Of a DNA stretch of 64,000 nucleotides, positions 37,253 to 51,400 are shown in pieces. Under the pieces are notes generated by a model. That model was not told the origin of the DNA and ran no database searches. It saw only the letters and a program-made list of their open reading frames with translations. Origin of the DNA: Cinclus cinclus (lineage: Eukaryota; Chordata; Aves; Passeriformes; Cinclidae); contig NC_085047.1 of the NCBI RefSeq assembly GCF_963662255.1, forward strand, positions 108,184,181 through 108,248,180. The letters are read 5' to 3'. Every line of letters begins with the position of its first letter. Position 1 is the stretch's first letter. Both the position numbers and the translations under genes were made by a program.

Positions 37253-40200
37253 GAAAAAAAATCCTGATAACTTATATTTCTTTTTATTTCTCACAAAGCA
37301 TTGGGATAAGCAATAAAACATTTCGGTAAATCAATCCATCTGTGCCTTGTACTTTATGGGCTAAGAATATGGGATATTGTTTCTGCTTTGTAATAATTAG
37401 TAAGTCTGATTCATTGAATTCTGTTTTTTGACACCCTTGAGAGACCTCACTTTGATGGTCTGCTGTACATGTTCGGGAAAAGTTCCTCTAATGGCTTATA
37501 GTGCCAAACTGACCTTTATATTGTGTTTATTTCCCTATCTGTCTGATATGGTACTAACATCTTTTACACCCTTTATAATTGTCTATGTCCTTTGAGAAAG
37601 ATACATTTGCTTGCCTTTGATTTTTTTCATTCTTTTATTGAAAAACACTCTCTATGAATAAAGTAATGATTCAGTCTTTCAAGATTAGCTGCAAATCCTT
37701 CCTATAACAACACATCTTCATATAATTAACTCTGTGGCTAAAACCTCCCCCTAAAAATATTTCAAAGGAATTTTCCATGCTTTATGTGTGATGTGTGACC
37801 AACCGTTTGGAAGTGAAAAGTTTAACCAAGTTTATGTCAACTGTTTTTGACTATTATAAGACACTTAAGTAATGACAGTGATGAGCTGAAGAGGAACATG
37901 AAAACTAAACTTTTTCATATAAAGAGACTTCAGTGAAACATTGTTTGCATTCAAAAAGCAGTTTGAGTTACCAGTAAGGAAGAGAAAAATGAACATTTTT
38001 CACTCCACGAGGGAGTTTTATCTCTCAAAAAGTCCTTAAATACTAAACTGGAATGAAAAAAAAAAAATCTGGTGTTAGAAGATTCCTATGGTAACAACAG
38101 TAAATAAATATTTTGATAACATTAAAAATGTTAATTTAACTCGCTACACATTCATTTAATTATATAGTTCTATTTTATTCCATATTATTATTATTATTAT
38201 AAATAGAAGTATATGATGATATATAACCTATAAAGGGTCTAATTTATTCCATTAGACAATGACCCTAGCAGATTCAGAAAGAGATCAATTTCCATGCCAA
38301 AATACATTTGCTTTGTGTCTGTTTAACATTCATTCTGCTTCTGTTCAGAACAGCATTTCCCAAACTATTATCTTACTGGATCAAAATTTGCAAGGAAATT
38401 CCACAAGAACAACCTTGAGGATGGATTCCTGTTGCTCTTGTTGTCATTCACTCTAAGACCACTACCATGAGAAACAGAAGGTGTAATCCAGACCTCCATC
38501 ACCAGGTAAAAATGAGGAGTTGACAAAAGGAAAGACAATACAAAAATAATATAGATGCTTTTTCAAACCTCAGGAGAGGGACACATTTTGGACAAATGTT
38601 TCAAGAGTGGGTGTGGGATGCTGAGCTGGAAGGCTTTCTGTTAGCCTTCTCTAATTTCATTTCCTACCTCACATTGTGATCCAGGAAGTCTGTTCTTCAG
38701 CATGAGTCATTTTGTCACATTCCAGATCTGAAATGAATAAAGCTATTAACATTTATAGTATGCTGTAGTTTTGCCATATTTTGCAATTGTCTATTATCTT
38801 TTCATCTGTTGTCATTGTCAGGAATAACAGCTGACAATGTAAGTATATATGTCCATTATCAGTGTAGAGAAAAATAAAAGTGACCTTTAGTTATTTCATC
38901 ATAAGAGCTCATTCCAATTTAAGATTTGTTAAAATGTGATTTAATCAGAGCAAAACTCAGAAAGAGTGCTTTATTATGACTGCTGTGGTGAAGATGACTT
39001 GCCTATGTTAACAGAGCAATTCCATAAGGGTTTATGAGTGATATTGACTTTATGGGGTTTTGGCTGTATCTGAGCATCAGAATCTTATGTGTTAGTTTGA
39101 TCCAACTCATGGGAAAGCCTGCTCCAGGAAGGCACTGTGGCTGATGCAAGGAAAATAGGAACTAAGTTGGCCTAACCTTTCAGAAGAAATTATCTTAGAA
39201 AGATTCATTCTGGGAAGTGGGAAACTGCATGAAAAGCCAAAACCAAAGTCACTCGTTTATGATTAACCTTCCTAAATATATAAATACATAAATATTCAAT
39301 TAGGTAAGTAAGAGTAATAATTAACTTCTAACAATATTATCATGATACTATGAATAATATTAGAAAACTTGGTGTTTTGGAGATATCAGTTCAAGCATAC
39401 TCCTCTACCTGCATGACAGCTCCTTCTGTAAGCCTCCTGCTGCTGCACTAATGAAACCTCAAAACACACAAACCAACCAACCAACCAACCAATGAACCAA
39501 CCAACCAAACAACCAAAAAAACCCACAGAAAAATAAAAAGAAAAACTGATAATTGAACAAAGTACAGATAGTTGTTTGTATCAACAGTTTTTGCTTATAA
39601 AATCCTCGTATTTTAGGATTGGAGGCATTCATATGGCTGCTGGCATAAATGATATAGGTTGGCATATTCATATCTGTCAACTGTTTCTAATTCTAATTTT
39701 TGAATCTACATAAAGGTAGGCAATTACATCATTATAGCAGTGAATATACCTTAACTAGGTCCAATGTCTTTATGCCTTCCAGACAAAAGGGATCATAGAC
39801 AGTACTTTTGTTTCCATAACAAAATATAAACTTGCACAAATGCACTTCCTAGCCAGTCAGAATACTCCTTTATGGCAAACATTCATTTAAAAAAATAGGG
39901 CTGACTCAATATGTACATCTTAAAAATCACATCACAAAAAGGGAGCTGTTTTATGTGGTCAAATGCTTGTCAGGCCTCTGTTTTTATTTATGTATAAGGA
40001 AATTGCCTAAACTATGTGGAACCTGCTTTAGAGTCTCATTTCCACACTTTTGACCATAAGAATACCATTATATCCAGGAGAGTGTCTGTGCCAAGAGAGA
40101 CTAACGTACTTCCAGATGACAAGGGCAAAAATGTACCTGATCTACACAAGCATTGCACCTTTATCATAGAAATACAAGTGGTCACAGAAAGTGTAAGGTA

Positions 40201-43200
40201 GCATAACATCTGGAGTGCTTCTTTATAAATGAACCTTTCTTAGGACCTGAAAAAGCTAGAACAAGAAAAAAGGAATGGCTGTTGTTTAATGAGTGATTCT
40301 GTTTACAGGATGAAAATATCCTTTATTTTGATACTCTGCTAAGATAGGTACAAAACATTCCTTTACTTGCCTTTTTTTAGGTATGTGTCTTAGATACTAT
40401 CATCAATAAATGAATTTTAATGAAATATGGGTAGCTGGATGCTCTGCCTGGAATGGAGTGAAATAACTTAAACAAAGCTGAATTGCAAAGCTCCCAGTAG
40501 TAGGTAGAGAAGGGGGTATCATGTTGCTTTTAGTGTTGAATAATGCTGAAACCAGCCTGACTCATCAATCCCAAAATTAAATGTCCTCATAGTGAGGTGG
40601 AGATCTAATTGACTTGGTAATGTATCCAACAAAGGAGCAAAAAAGTGACACCACCAATAATTTATTTAAAGCTGCTGAGGTGACACAGCTGCTCTGGAGA
40701 CATCTGGCAGTCAATCACTTTATACCATAAAAGCTGAGCCACACTTTTTAATGGCAGGGTCTTCTAATATACTCTTTTGTGGAGTGATGTGGATATTCCT
40801 GCTTTGAGGGAGGATGCCCCTCAAGGTTACTCCTCAACACTGAGTGAAAGAGACTTGCTCAGTGTCATTGGTATCTGTAAGCAACATCAGTATCTACTTA
40901 ACAATTATTTTTTCCAGCTTTGATATCATCGTCTTAATATATTTGCTTCAATATTGGTTCATAATACACTACAGTAGTATACCTTATATACTGTGTAGTA
41001 GAGTTTTGATTGAGGTCTGTTTGTCTAATTATTATCATAATAAATCATTTATATTTATATAAATATAGCTCATTTGTCATCCATAATCGAGGGACAGAGT
41101 TATACATAGGTTCAATTGCACCTTTTTAATCCTTTGGACTATAACAGTTGACAAAGTCTGGAGCTGAGACTGGATCCAGCTGCACCTAGTCTGTCCTCTG
41201 AGGAGTACAGAAAACAAGGAGGTATTTTCTGCACTTCATAACACAGTGGGAGGACTTCCTAAGCAACTTCGAAGCTCCCATTCTGCCCGTGAAAATATGT
41301 TAACTAAATTCCTTCCTGCAGCTGTGAGAGGGTATTAACTGCACACCTTCCCTCACCGAACTTTGTGGAGCCAGTTACAGTCAGTGACTTCAGCTGACAG
41401 AGGGTAATTGGTGCTGGTGTTCTGCCACTCCATATTGTGCCTGGCAGTCAATCACAGCGTCCTGAATGCTGCAAATAAAGCCACAAGTTCCAGCAGCTGC
41501 TCTGACAATGAGGGGATGTGCCTGGTCTCGTTCCTATGGATGTCATGCTGAATAACCTCATCATCCAAACTAACGGGGTGGAGTCTTTCCATCACTCACA
41601 GCTTCTCTTGGCTGGTCTATCTGTTCCCAGAAGTGTATCATAACCAGGGGGTTATTAAGATAGATTAATCTCTCACTGTCTTTACATTACTGCTATCAAA
41701 CTGTAAGTAGTCCTAACTACTTTATTTCTTAGGCAGACCTCTGAGGTCTGCTGGACAGAAAACTTCACAAAAATGCAAAGCTAATAAGATGGATTGAATC
41801 CCTCCTGGGGATTTTTGCGATCTGTCAAAATTCAGTAAATGCAGATGATGGATGATAAATACAAACCTAAAAACTGTTTGAAGAAGGAAAAAGTGGTATA
41901 TTTATTTTGCAAAGATAGAAATGTTAATGAATTTTGCTGCATGGAAGCTTTATTATCTACCATGGGTGGTTAGGGCTCAGGCTTGCACAACTAAAAGTGA
42001 TAAATGAGACCCAGCTACAAAATAATTGTTGGGTTATGAGTGTCCCTAGAATCCTTGTAGGGTTTGACAATTTTAAATCTATCTCAATTTCTTATTAAAT
42101 ATTTTATATACGTGAGAAGGAGAGCATAAACCCACACCAAAGTCTTTGAATAAAAGTTATTCTTACTTGTTATCCATTACAATGAACTCACTGCTTTCAT
42201 AGAGGCTGTAACTTAAGCTCTGCCATGACTGTTTCATTCAGACACAACTTGATTAATCTAAACCCCAGATTTTCTGTACATGTAGGGTACAGTTTACCTT
42301 GATAATCTTTCGGTCAAAGTATCAAAGAACTGTTTTCCTTGTAAGACCACAGTGGATTTTTATTGCTACCATTCCCATACCTACTGCTACCAATCACCCA
42401 GTGGGCTTAACCAAATACTACCAAATACCAGCTGGGGTTAGCTAGATAGAATAGGAGAGCTGTAGAGATGTGGCAAGGCTGTGTTAGTTGTTTCATGCCA
42501 ATTAGTAGCCATTGAATATTCATTAGATAGGTCTGCAAATAATGCTAGACTTTTGAAATATGATTTTACTTTAAATGAGCCATATATGCTACAGGAAGCA
42601 TCCTCACTTTTATTTTTGAAAAACCTGAAACAATTATCCTCTTTCCTAACACTTTCTGACATTAATGAGGCAGTGGTATCTTAACTTTTATGTGGTTTTG
42701 AAGAAGAAAATTGAACTGCATCTTTCGACTCATGAGCGAATCTGGTGAATCACTGATGATGATATTATTTGTCTATTTTAAATACAAAGTTGTGGGTTTT
42801 TTTCCAGGGCAGCCTGATCTAGTTTTAAAATAGTGTGCCTTTTGATGTGCTCTCTTAAAAGTACTTCTTAGTACTACTAGAGCTGAAGAAACCCTCATCC
42901 CTTAGGTATTGATCTGGCAGGAAGCATAATGCCTGCTAATACCACCTGTGAGACTATAGTTTATAGTTTTTGACTTAACATGCTAGAGGAGGAGAAGGAT
43001 CTCAGTCAAGCTGAAAGACTGCATTACTGGTAAATATGAGCGGGAGAGCCAAGACAGCCTGGATCTCTTTACAAACATTATGCTGTTTCCTGGCTTGGAG
43101 ATCTGATGGGAAATTCAGAGACATGGCACGAGTAGAAAGCTTTCTAAGATTTAAATGTGTGTGTCTTACCCTGCAGAGAGTGAACTCGTTTGTAGTAAAT

Positions 43201-46200
43201 GAAAGCCCATTGGCAGAGAAATGACATTACAGTCTGTTTGCTGTGGACTGTCACCTTGGCAAACAAAACCCCTCCACAGGACAGTCTCCTCCTAACCCCA
43301 TCACAGAATTCAGCCACTTATTCATCTCTCCCAATTACTAATTTTCAAGATTAAGACTTGAATTTTCAGTGACAGCAGTTCTGTCTTACATTAAGCTTTT
43401 TTGTACTGACATTCCTAGCTTCAATCCATTATGTGAATTGAGTCAAATTTATTAATTCTTTGTTATTTAACAGCTGTGCTATGGTTCTCAAGCTCCTTCA
43501 AGTGAATCCACATTCATTTGTCAAAACTGGGACTGAGTAAATTAAAATAGAAAATGCAAATAGTTAACAGCTGAGACCAGAAAAACCTCAGTCTTTCCTG
43601 TGTCCTTCTCATGATGTGTACCATAACTGTGTTTTGTTAAATTAAAAAACTGCTTCAACTTCACCTTTCTCTCTCCATGACCTAAAGACAATGGGAGTCA
43701 GCATCTTGACATTTCCATATTTAAAATTCTTAGCACATGCTGGAAACAAACATTTTTCCTCCCTGGCCAGTGAACAATAGGACAGAAAATCATAGAGTGT
43801 AAGCATTATGACAAACAGAAATAAGAGAAATGTATTTTTAAAAACACTAGGAAAACAGAATGCTTTTTCTGTACATTTTGTGGTTGAATTTTGATCCAGT
43901 TTATCCAATCCTTTAAATAAATACATTGCTTTGGATCATTATCCACTTGGGAGAATGCCATAAAAATGTACCACTAGTTGACTTACAGAAAGGAAAATAT
44001 TACAAATTATAAATTGAGCACAGCTGGGCAATATCCTAGTGGGAGCAATTATTTTGGCATTATAAAATGCAGGAGATTACAAACCCTGAAATGAAGAAAA
44101 GCGATGACCTTTCTTCACCAGAAAAGTCTTGTTCAGTAAGCCTTGCTGAGAGATGGGTAGTAACACAGATTGATATATCATGTTGCAAACACCATAATTG
44201 ATGTGAATGACACTTTAGACTTCAGGGAATCAGGCAGTGTTAAAGGTGTTTTGTCCTGTAGAAAATGGTAACTGAGACTGGGGCTTTGAATGAATACTTT
44301 GCTTCAGGCATCACCTTTATAAGTACAATTTCCTCATCATACAGACTCTCACACTCCTCTTTTATGCCTTCAATCACAGCCATCAGAGACTAGTAATGGT
44401 GCCAAGGGGGCTATATATGTGAACTCAGAATCTTATAATCTGGTATCTCCCAATATGCATTTAAACAGTTTCCTAACTTTTTTTTTTTTAAAAAAAATTA
44501 TTGTGAATGTTTTTTCTTCATTTCGTAAATTACTAAGGAGAATGAAAAATAGTTCAATAAGCACTGTTTGTGATGATTTACTGTTACTATTCTAGTTAAA
44601 CTAGTGTTACTAAAAACCTACCATATCAAAAGCCAAGCATGACTGCATGCAGCACTGTTATTTCCTTTCTGTACTGTGTGCTTCCATTGATAATAAAGTA
44701 TCTCAGATTGCCTCCATAGATGTGTTCCAACAAAATGCAGTAGAGATGTGAGTACTCGGGCTCTTTGTGTTGCTTCTCATTTTTTCCATAATCTCTACTG
44801 TGACATAGCTTGTACAAGAACTAATTCACTTCTAAGTGTATTATACAAAAATGAACATAGATTTATGGAATCTCTCATGAAAATTCTAGTTAAATACTGA
44901 AGACAAAAACGTTAATCAAGAGGAAATATTACTCCATGGTTCATAGATATGGAAAAATCTCAAACATATTGAATCTTCAGCAATATTTGGTACACAACAC
45001 ACAATCCTCCTAAGACCTGACAGATAATGAATTTGGGCCCTGGGTAATTGTTCAATACATCTTTTTTTCATTGCTTGGAAGGCTAAGTGCCAAAATACTG
45101 CATGTCTGAATGCTCTTTGGATAACAATCCTTATCAAATATCACATATTTGGATGCAGGAAATTATTTCTGGGCCAGAAATACACTGTAAACCAGACATA
45201 GATAAAATACTTCGACATCCTCACAGGTGCTTGAAGAGTTAGTCATGATGGGGATGACACTGCTTAGGTGGGGAGTGTGTGTATGTGTGTGTAATAATCT
45301 GGTGAAATTAGCAAGCAATCAAATGGAAGAGTTGTTTTATACCCCCTTTTCACACCGAATTGTTTTGAAGCAAATGTTCCCACAGCTCAGGAAAGGGTAC
45401 CAAACATCACCTCTTAGGTAGATTCTACCTGGCAGTGTTCTTGAGATCCCATGGTCTGGAGTCCAATAACAAGACCTGATATGAAACATGGAGTATGCAG
45501 TAAGTACATAGAATATGTGGGTGGAACTGCTGTAAGATTTTGATACTATAAAATATAAATTCTGTGAGACTGTATGACACCTTTGTCAGAGTATTTTGAA
45601 AGCTGCTGCCACTAAAGTAGATGTTTTAGTAGACATTTTTGGCTATTCTATGCCTTTAATTCCCACTCTCATTTCCAACCTTTCCTTGTCATGTGCTATT
45701 TAGAGCCAGCTCCCAGGCAGTAGATTGAAGCTGCCAGTAGAAACTGCAAGCAAAGGACTAGGGACAAAAGGGATTTCCTACATTTCATTCTCAAATAACT
45801 ATTAAACATGAACATAGGAAATAAAGGGGAAAAAAAATCACTCAATTCTTCAACCCAGGGCAGGGTATTTGATGCTGAAGGGTGGGAAATCCATTACATA
45901 GCATGTCTAGACACTTCCAGGCAGTGAGTTTCTCTGCGCAGGATAGACTGAGTTCTATATCCAGAGACAGAAGCTTTCACATTTCGGGTCCTACTTCTTT
46001 GCCTTATGTCCCATTAAACCTGTCATAAAAGCGTGTCATGGTTTAACATCACAATGAACTTCTCTTGCTGGGAGCCTGGCTAGCAAGAAAGGTTTTTTGC
46101 TATAGCACTTCCTAACACATGCAACTCAAATTTACATGCAACTGAAAGGTATTTCCATTTCTTTCACCCCTGGTAGCTTTGGATCAGGCTGTCACAATTA

Positions 46201-46284
46201 ATAGCTAAACAGCAAGAACTGTTATAAATTTGATTTAATGCATTCAAATCAAATCTGCTGTTATCTCAAACCCCTCAGGCCCCA
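37253..46284. other. AT-rich non-coding DNA
   Basis: No exon, RNA gene or classifiable transposon was recognised. Simple repeats include a TTA run at 38183-38200 and an AACC array at 39471-39516. The segments 40560-40760 and 41370-41520 look regulatory: they share CTGGCAGTCAATCAC and similar CAGCTGCTCT words. A T12/A8 self-complementary run lies near 44478-44497. Open frames are short and unrecognised. Confidence 0.45.
39471..39516. repeat. AACC microsatellite
   Basis: About eleven AACC units with a few substitutions, followed by A-rich sequence. The overlapping minus frame ending in repeated GWLV residues is a translation of this repeat. Confidence 0.9.
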
Positions 46285-46722
46285 TGTTGTGCACCAAAAA
46301 GGTTTAAACCAGCTCATAACTAAGCCCCCCACAGTCAGTTGCTCACTCTCCCCTGGCTGGAAGGGGAAGAGAATAAGAAGTGTAAAAGTGAGGAAACTCA
46401 TGGGAGACTCACAGGCAAAGGCCACACATGCATGAAAAGAAAAGCAGGAAATTCATTCTCACTTCCCATGGGCAGGCAGGGCTCAGCCATCCCCAGAACA
46501 GCCTGGTGCCATTAGCTGGAGCGTTGACTTGGGAAGACAAACTCTATCACTTCCCCCTTCCTCCCTCTTCCCCCAGCTCAATAAAAGCCTGGACTCTGTG
46601 CTATAACTGCTCAACAGTAACTAAAATGTGCCTGTAATGTCAACACCATTTTCAGCACAATCCAAAACAACCCCATAAAAGCTGCTGTGAAGAAAATTAA
46701 CTCTCTCACTACCAAAACCACC
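46285..46722 (+). mobile_element. Solo-LTR-like ERV copy, first of a pair
   Basis: It shares ordered blocks with the element at 61877-62496: a TGTTGTG start, GCTCACTCT-type text, CTTCCCATGGGCAGGCAGG (46462-46480), GACTTGGGAAGA, TCAACACCATTTTCAGC, and an end block with AAGAAAATTAACTCTCTC. The order and the TG start suggest a plus-oriented solo LTR of a passerine ERVL-like family, here without some internal sequence. No internal viral genes are present, and no target duplication was identified. Confidence 0.7.
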
Positions 46723-48018
46723 TCAAAGACACCACCTGAATATTACCATGAAACTTGTCCTCCTGTCTCTTCCTTCAGTGATTTTTGGTCAACTCAAACT
46801 GGTGTTTATAGATCAAGTACAGTGTAGGGCAGAAGGTGGTTCTAGAGTAGGAAACTGCTCTTAACAAACCCTCAAAAAGGACTGCCCCATATCCTTTGGT
46901 TCCTTTTCCTTAGAAGAGAAATAAGTGGGCTTGTGTTTTCTAGTGTTAGTACACAGGCTGGCAAGGTTAGCATGTACTGCTGACCCTTTCCTCTTGCCCC
47001 AGGTAATTGAATTTATTCTGCTTCTGATACCAAATACAGCACTTACAAGGCTGGAGTTGGGAATGAAAACTGGTGGAGGAATGGGAATAGGGAGAGAGAA
47101 GGACACAGTAGCTTGGACTAATCTTTCCACGTCTCCTGTTCAGAAGGGGGTGTGGTAAAATATCATCTTTGGAGGGGAATAAAAAAAAAAAAAAAAGGAA
47201 GTTGGTTCCTCTGTGCTCTGTTTCTTTATTTATTCATTCTCACTTTTTCTCCCTCTCCTCCATCCCCAGGAAGGATGAAAGTATAAAACAGCTGGACCAT
47301 TCAATTACTTATGTCCTCTCTTTTCGTGTGGTGGAACCACTCCATTGCTCTCAAAGCCCTCAAAGTGGATTTTGGATTTTATAAGAGCCTTTGGCAATCA
47401 CCAGCTCTGTCCCTGAGGCCTGGAGCAAAATCTGCAAATGACTTTCAACTTTGGCTCCTGCAAAATTTTGAAGGTACCTTCAGTTGTTCATCCTACACTT
47501 TTTCACAGGACTGGGTTATTATAGCAGAAGGATGAAGGAGGCAATTATTGAGTAGAAAAGTGTGAAAAAAAAATCCAAAACAAGTACAAGCCAATTCAGG
47601 GGCAAGAAAATGATTTCTAACTTAAGTGTACTGAATCCCTTTGAGTTACTCAAAAAATTTTTTTGGCTCTGCTGTCAGTCTTCAGAAAGATTGGATTATA
47701 CCCCATGTTTCCTGACAATATGATGCCTAACATATACATTATTTCACTTAAGCACACTCAATCCACCTAATTTTAATCATTAATTTTATGAATGCCACAG
47801 TTCTTATTCATGTTTACATCAATGAACTGAAAGAAATTATGACAACAGTGACTAAACGTAAACCATTTTCTGTGCTCCAGATGTCTGGAGGCTTTGGAAG
47901 TGGCTGAAAGTTTTCTCTTAATACTGTGGAAAAAATAAAATTTCGTTATCTGCCAAAAGATATTACATGGATTGGTTGACTACCTGACCAAGCGTATTGC
48001 AATCTTGATTCTTTTTAG
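46723..48018. other. Non-coding DNA between LTR and pyrimidine tract
   Basis: No gene was seen. A run of 16-17 A lies at 47180-47196 and could be the tail of an old retroposed piece, but nothing recognisable precedes it. Open frames at 46861-47130 and 47169-47535 have no known counterpart. Confidence 0.5.
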
Positions 48019-48164
<146 letters not shown>

Positions 48165-48180
48165 TTCTCATTTTCTTTCT

Positions 48181-48430
48181 CCCTTCCCTTCCCTTCCCTT
48201 CCCTTCCCTTCCCTTCCCTTCCCTTCCCTTCCCTTCCCTTCCCTTCCCTTCCCTTCCCTTCCCTTCCCTTCCCTTCCCTTCCCTTCCCTTCCCTTCCCTT
48301 CCCTTCCCTTCCCTTCCCTTCCCTTCCCTTCCCTTCCCTTCCCTTCCCTTCCCTTCCCTTCCCTTCCCTTCCCTTCCCTTCCCTTCCCTTCCCTTCCCTT
48401 CCCTTCCCTTCCCTTCCCTTCCCTTCCCTT
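48181..48430. repeat. (CCCTT)50 pentanucleotide array
   Basis: Exactly 250 bases of perfect CCCTT, 50 units, with no substitution as given. The minus strand is AAGGG. This is the motif whose expansion in human RFC1 causes CANVAS; here it is in unrelated non-coding DNA. The lack of any substitution suggests recent expansion or active turnover. Assembled length may not equal true length. The 155-codon plus frame across it is an artefact. Confidence 0.98.
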
Positions 48431-51400
48431 GTTTGCTAAACTGGGAATAGAAGAATGTTTTTTTAAAATAAACTAACTATGAATATTAGTTTTTCTACTT
48501 ATTTTTTATAATTCCTGTTTGTACTGCATAGAAGATAGTGCATATATAGACATACTTTTCTGGGTAACTGCTTCTCAGCAAACTCTTCATTGCTGATTAG
48601 TCTCCATTCTATTTTCAGTTCTGTGAATTGAAGGTGAATGTGTGGAAGAGATAGAATATGCTTTTTCTCTTTCCAGCTGCAGTGCTGCTTCCTAATAACA
48701 GACAGAGTCCTCTAAATCACCTACAGTAACCCAGCAAGTAACAAAAGCAGTAAATTTTGCACTCATATAGCATTATGTTGTTTCCAGAAATTCTTTACAC
48801 TGGAAAGCTGAGACCAGATGGGATCTAATGGCACAACTGGTTACTGTAGAGAAGGGAAGTACTGAAATCCTGGGTGAAATTGGTTACCCATAATCCGCTC
48901 ATGCCAGGCACGGCTGACACAAGGCAATGCTACAGGAAGATGTGAGCTGAGGGAAGGGAATCCCTGGAGTTGTGTGTGCATCCTAAAGAGCAGCTGTGCG
49001 AGTTGAAGTTCAGTTTGTCTGATGGGCAGGTAAGTATCAAAGGCAATATTATCCTAATGGAGTCTTCATTGTTTTCTGAGAGGCTTTTGCTGCCTTTCAA
49101 CACAGTGATGTGCCTGTTTGGATCTGAACCACAATGAGGGGACATGGACCTCCCCTGAGTATCATAGGGAGGATATTACAGACACAGTGGTAGTATGTGC
49201 ACACTCCAGTGGGTTAAGTACCAGTTTGATATTTAACATTAGCTGGGCTCTTTTTTCATTTTTCAACTTGGGCTAATGAATAGAGACCAGGAACCAAATA
49301 GAAGGAGCACATTAGGGAAGTAAAAAAATAAAAAAATAAAAAAATATAAATAAAGGGGGAAGAGAGAGAGAAATTGGGTTCATAATGATTGTAGAAATGA
49401 ACCTGAATAGTAGGATACTCAAGTAGCACATTTTCAATGCTGTCAATGGCAATGAAAGTAAGACCAGAAATGCCAGCAAGGAAAATGAGCAAATACAAGA
49501 AAGAGCTAAAAAAGTGAGACAGGCTGAAAAAGCATTTTCCTGAAAGACAGGCAAAAAGAGTTTTATTGTTTGCTAAATTCATAATCTGCTGGTCATGGGT
49601 GAGTATCGAAATTACTAATGAAATTGATGAGTTAGCTTTTTTAAAATGCTGAGTTGAATTGTAATCACCAAGACATTATCACTTTACCTAATGTGAACGA
49701 ACCATATTCCTTTCTCATTAATTCCACAGAAATCAGCAGGAATCTAAATCAAATAATAAAGAATGGGGATTAAGGCTTTTCACTTACAGTGCTGTTCACA
49801 TGTTAGTGCCATTTTGATTGGGATTTTTTACAAGTTACATTAGGAAAGGGAACCTATTCTAGATGTCACAGGCTTTCTTATGCTCATACTAATTGGACTA
49901 CAATTCAAACTGGAGAAACTTAATCACAAAACTCACTGAATATATGCTCTTTTCTGTACGTATGGTTTACGTAAGCTCTGTCTTAGAAAAGTCAAGCAGT
50001 TTTACAGAAGACCTGAAGGATTTATGCAGAAACATTCTGCACATTGGATTCTTTTTCATAAAAACTGCTGAGGGTATGTAGCACAGGACAATGGATGAAA
50101 AACTAGGAAATAAAAAAGACTGCTAGCAAGTCTTTTGCTTTTTGCCAGCAAAAGCCAAGCCAATAACAGGAGAGAGGAAAAGAAAGCATATGAATTTTCT
50201 TGCAGTCCTGAATTAGTCATATTGAAGTTACCATTACAAGAAATCCCTCTAATGGAAAACTGCTTATACATCCTCCTGGTTTACCTAATTTCTGTCTCTA
50301 GCTGTAAACTCTATGGGACTTGCTCTGTGTTTTCATTTTGTATTTGTACAGGGTTCACAAATTAGAGAAATTCTGACTGGGGACTCCTAGAGGATAGTGT
50401 AAAACGGAATGAAAATTATTGGTGGTTATAATGAATAATTAGTAATAATAATAATAGTAGTAATCTTAAACATTAGAGAACTTAGTGGAATAACCCAGTT
50501 GCATTTAAAAAGTACAGCAGACCCATTTTTTTAGACACAATTTTCCAGAAGACTATCCATAAAGAACAGTAGGGAAGATCAGGTCAGACTATATTATATG
50601 AGCAACTCTCCCCATTTGTCATCTAGACACTTCAAAGTGAAAAAAAACCCCACCAGTCAAAACCTAACAACATAGTTAGAACATCCCTCACATAAACATG
50701 CTGCATGTAAATATATACAAATTATTTGTACAGCCATGTCTATACCATTTTAGGTAATCAGTGACCAACTTGCAAGATGTCCTGAGGGTGCTTTACTAAA
50801 TAGAAACTAGTGAACTTGTGGACAGGGGTCCCTTAAATAGCAAAACTTGGAATAGCTAAACTTATTTAAACAATGCAACATCATGTTAAAGACCTCGTTT
50901 GTAAGCTGTGTAGAAAGACTACAATCCAGTAACTGCAGAACAGGTCATTTTATAAGTAAAAAGCCCTGTGAAATCCAATATCTGAGACTGTTAAAATGTT
51001 ATCTCCTGAGAGACAATGAAGCTATAATCAGGTGACACTATCTGAGGAATTAGGGTCTCCAGATCTTCATAGAGTAGATACAGACAGAATCAGCCCTGGG
51101 TTATTTCAGGGGCTTAGCCAAAATCAATTTTTCAAGTAAAAGCTATTGTTTATTTTCTTTGTGTCAGGCTTCTGATCTCTGTTAGGAGATAAATCCTTTG
51201 GTCAGTAGCACTGGCCTGTGCATCACAGAAACACATTAACAGTAAATAGCACCTTCCAGCTCTTCAATCTGGGCAGCAGGGAAACCTGAGATATATAGTA
51301 CCTAAAGACAGACAAAAAATTAAAGAAAGGGAGGTGGCTGATCCTTCTTGTGACTAATGCTTTATAGCTCCTATTTCATTTTTCTACTTGACCTGTGATC

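Noticed and set aside
46029..46050. Another LTR start (TGTCATGGTTTAACATCAC)
   Set aside because: Only the first 15 or so bases resemble the family. The following 230 bases do not, and a better start lies at 46285.
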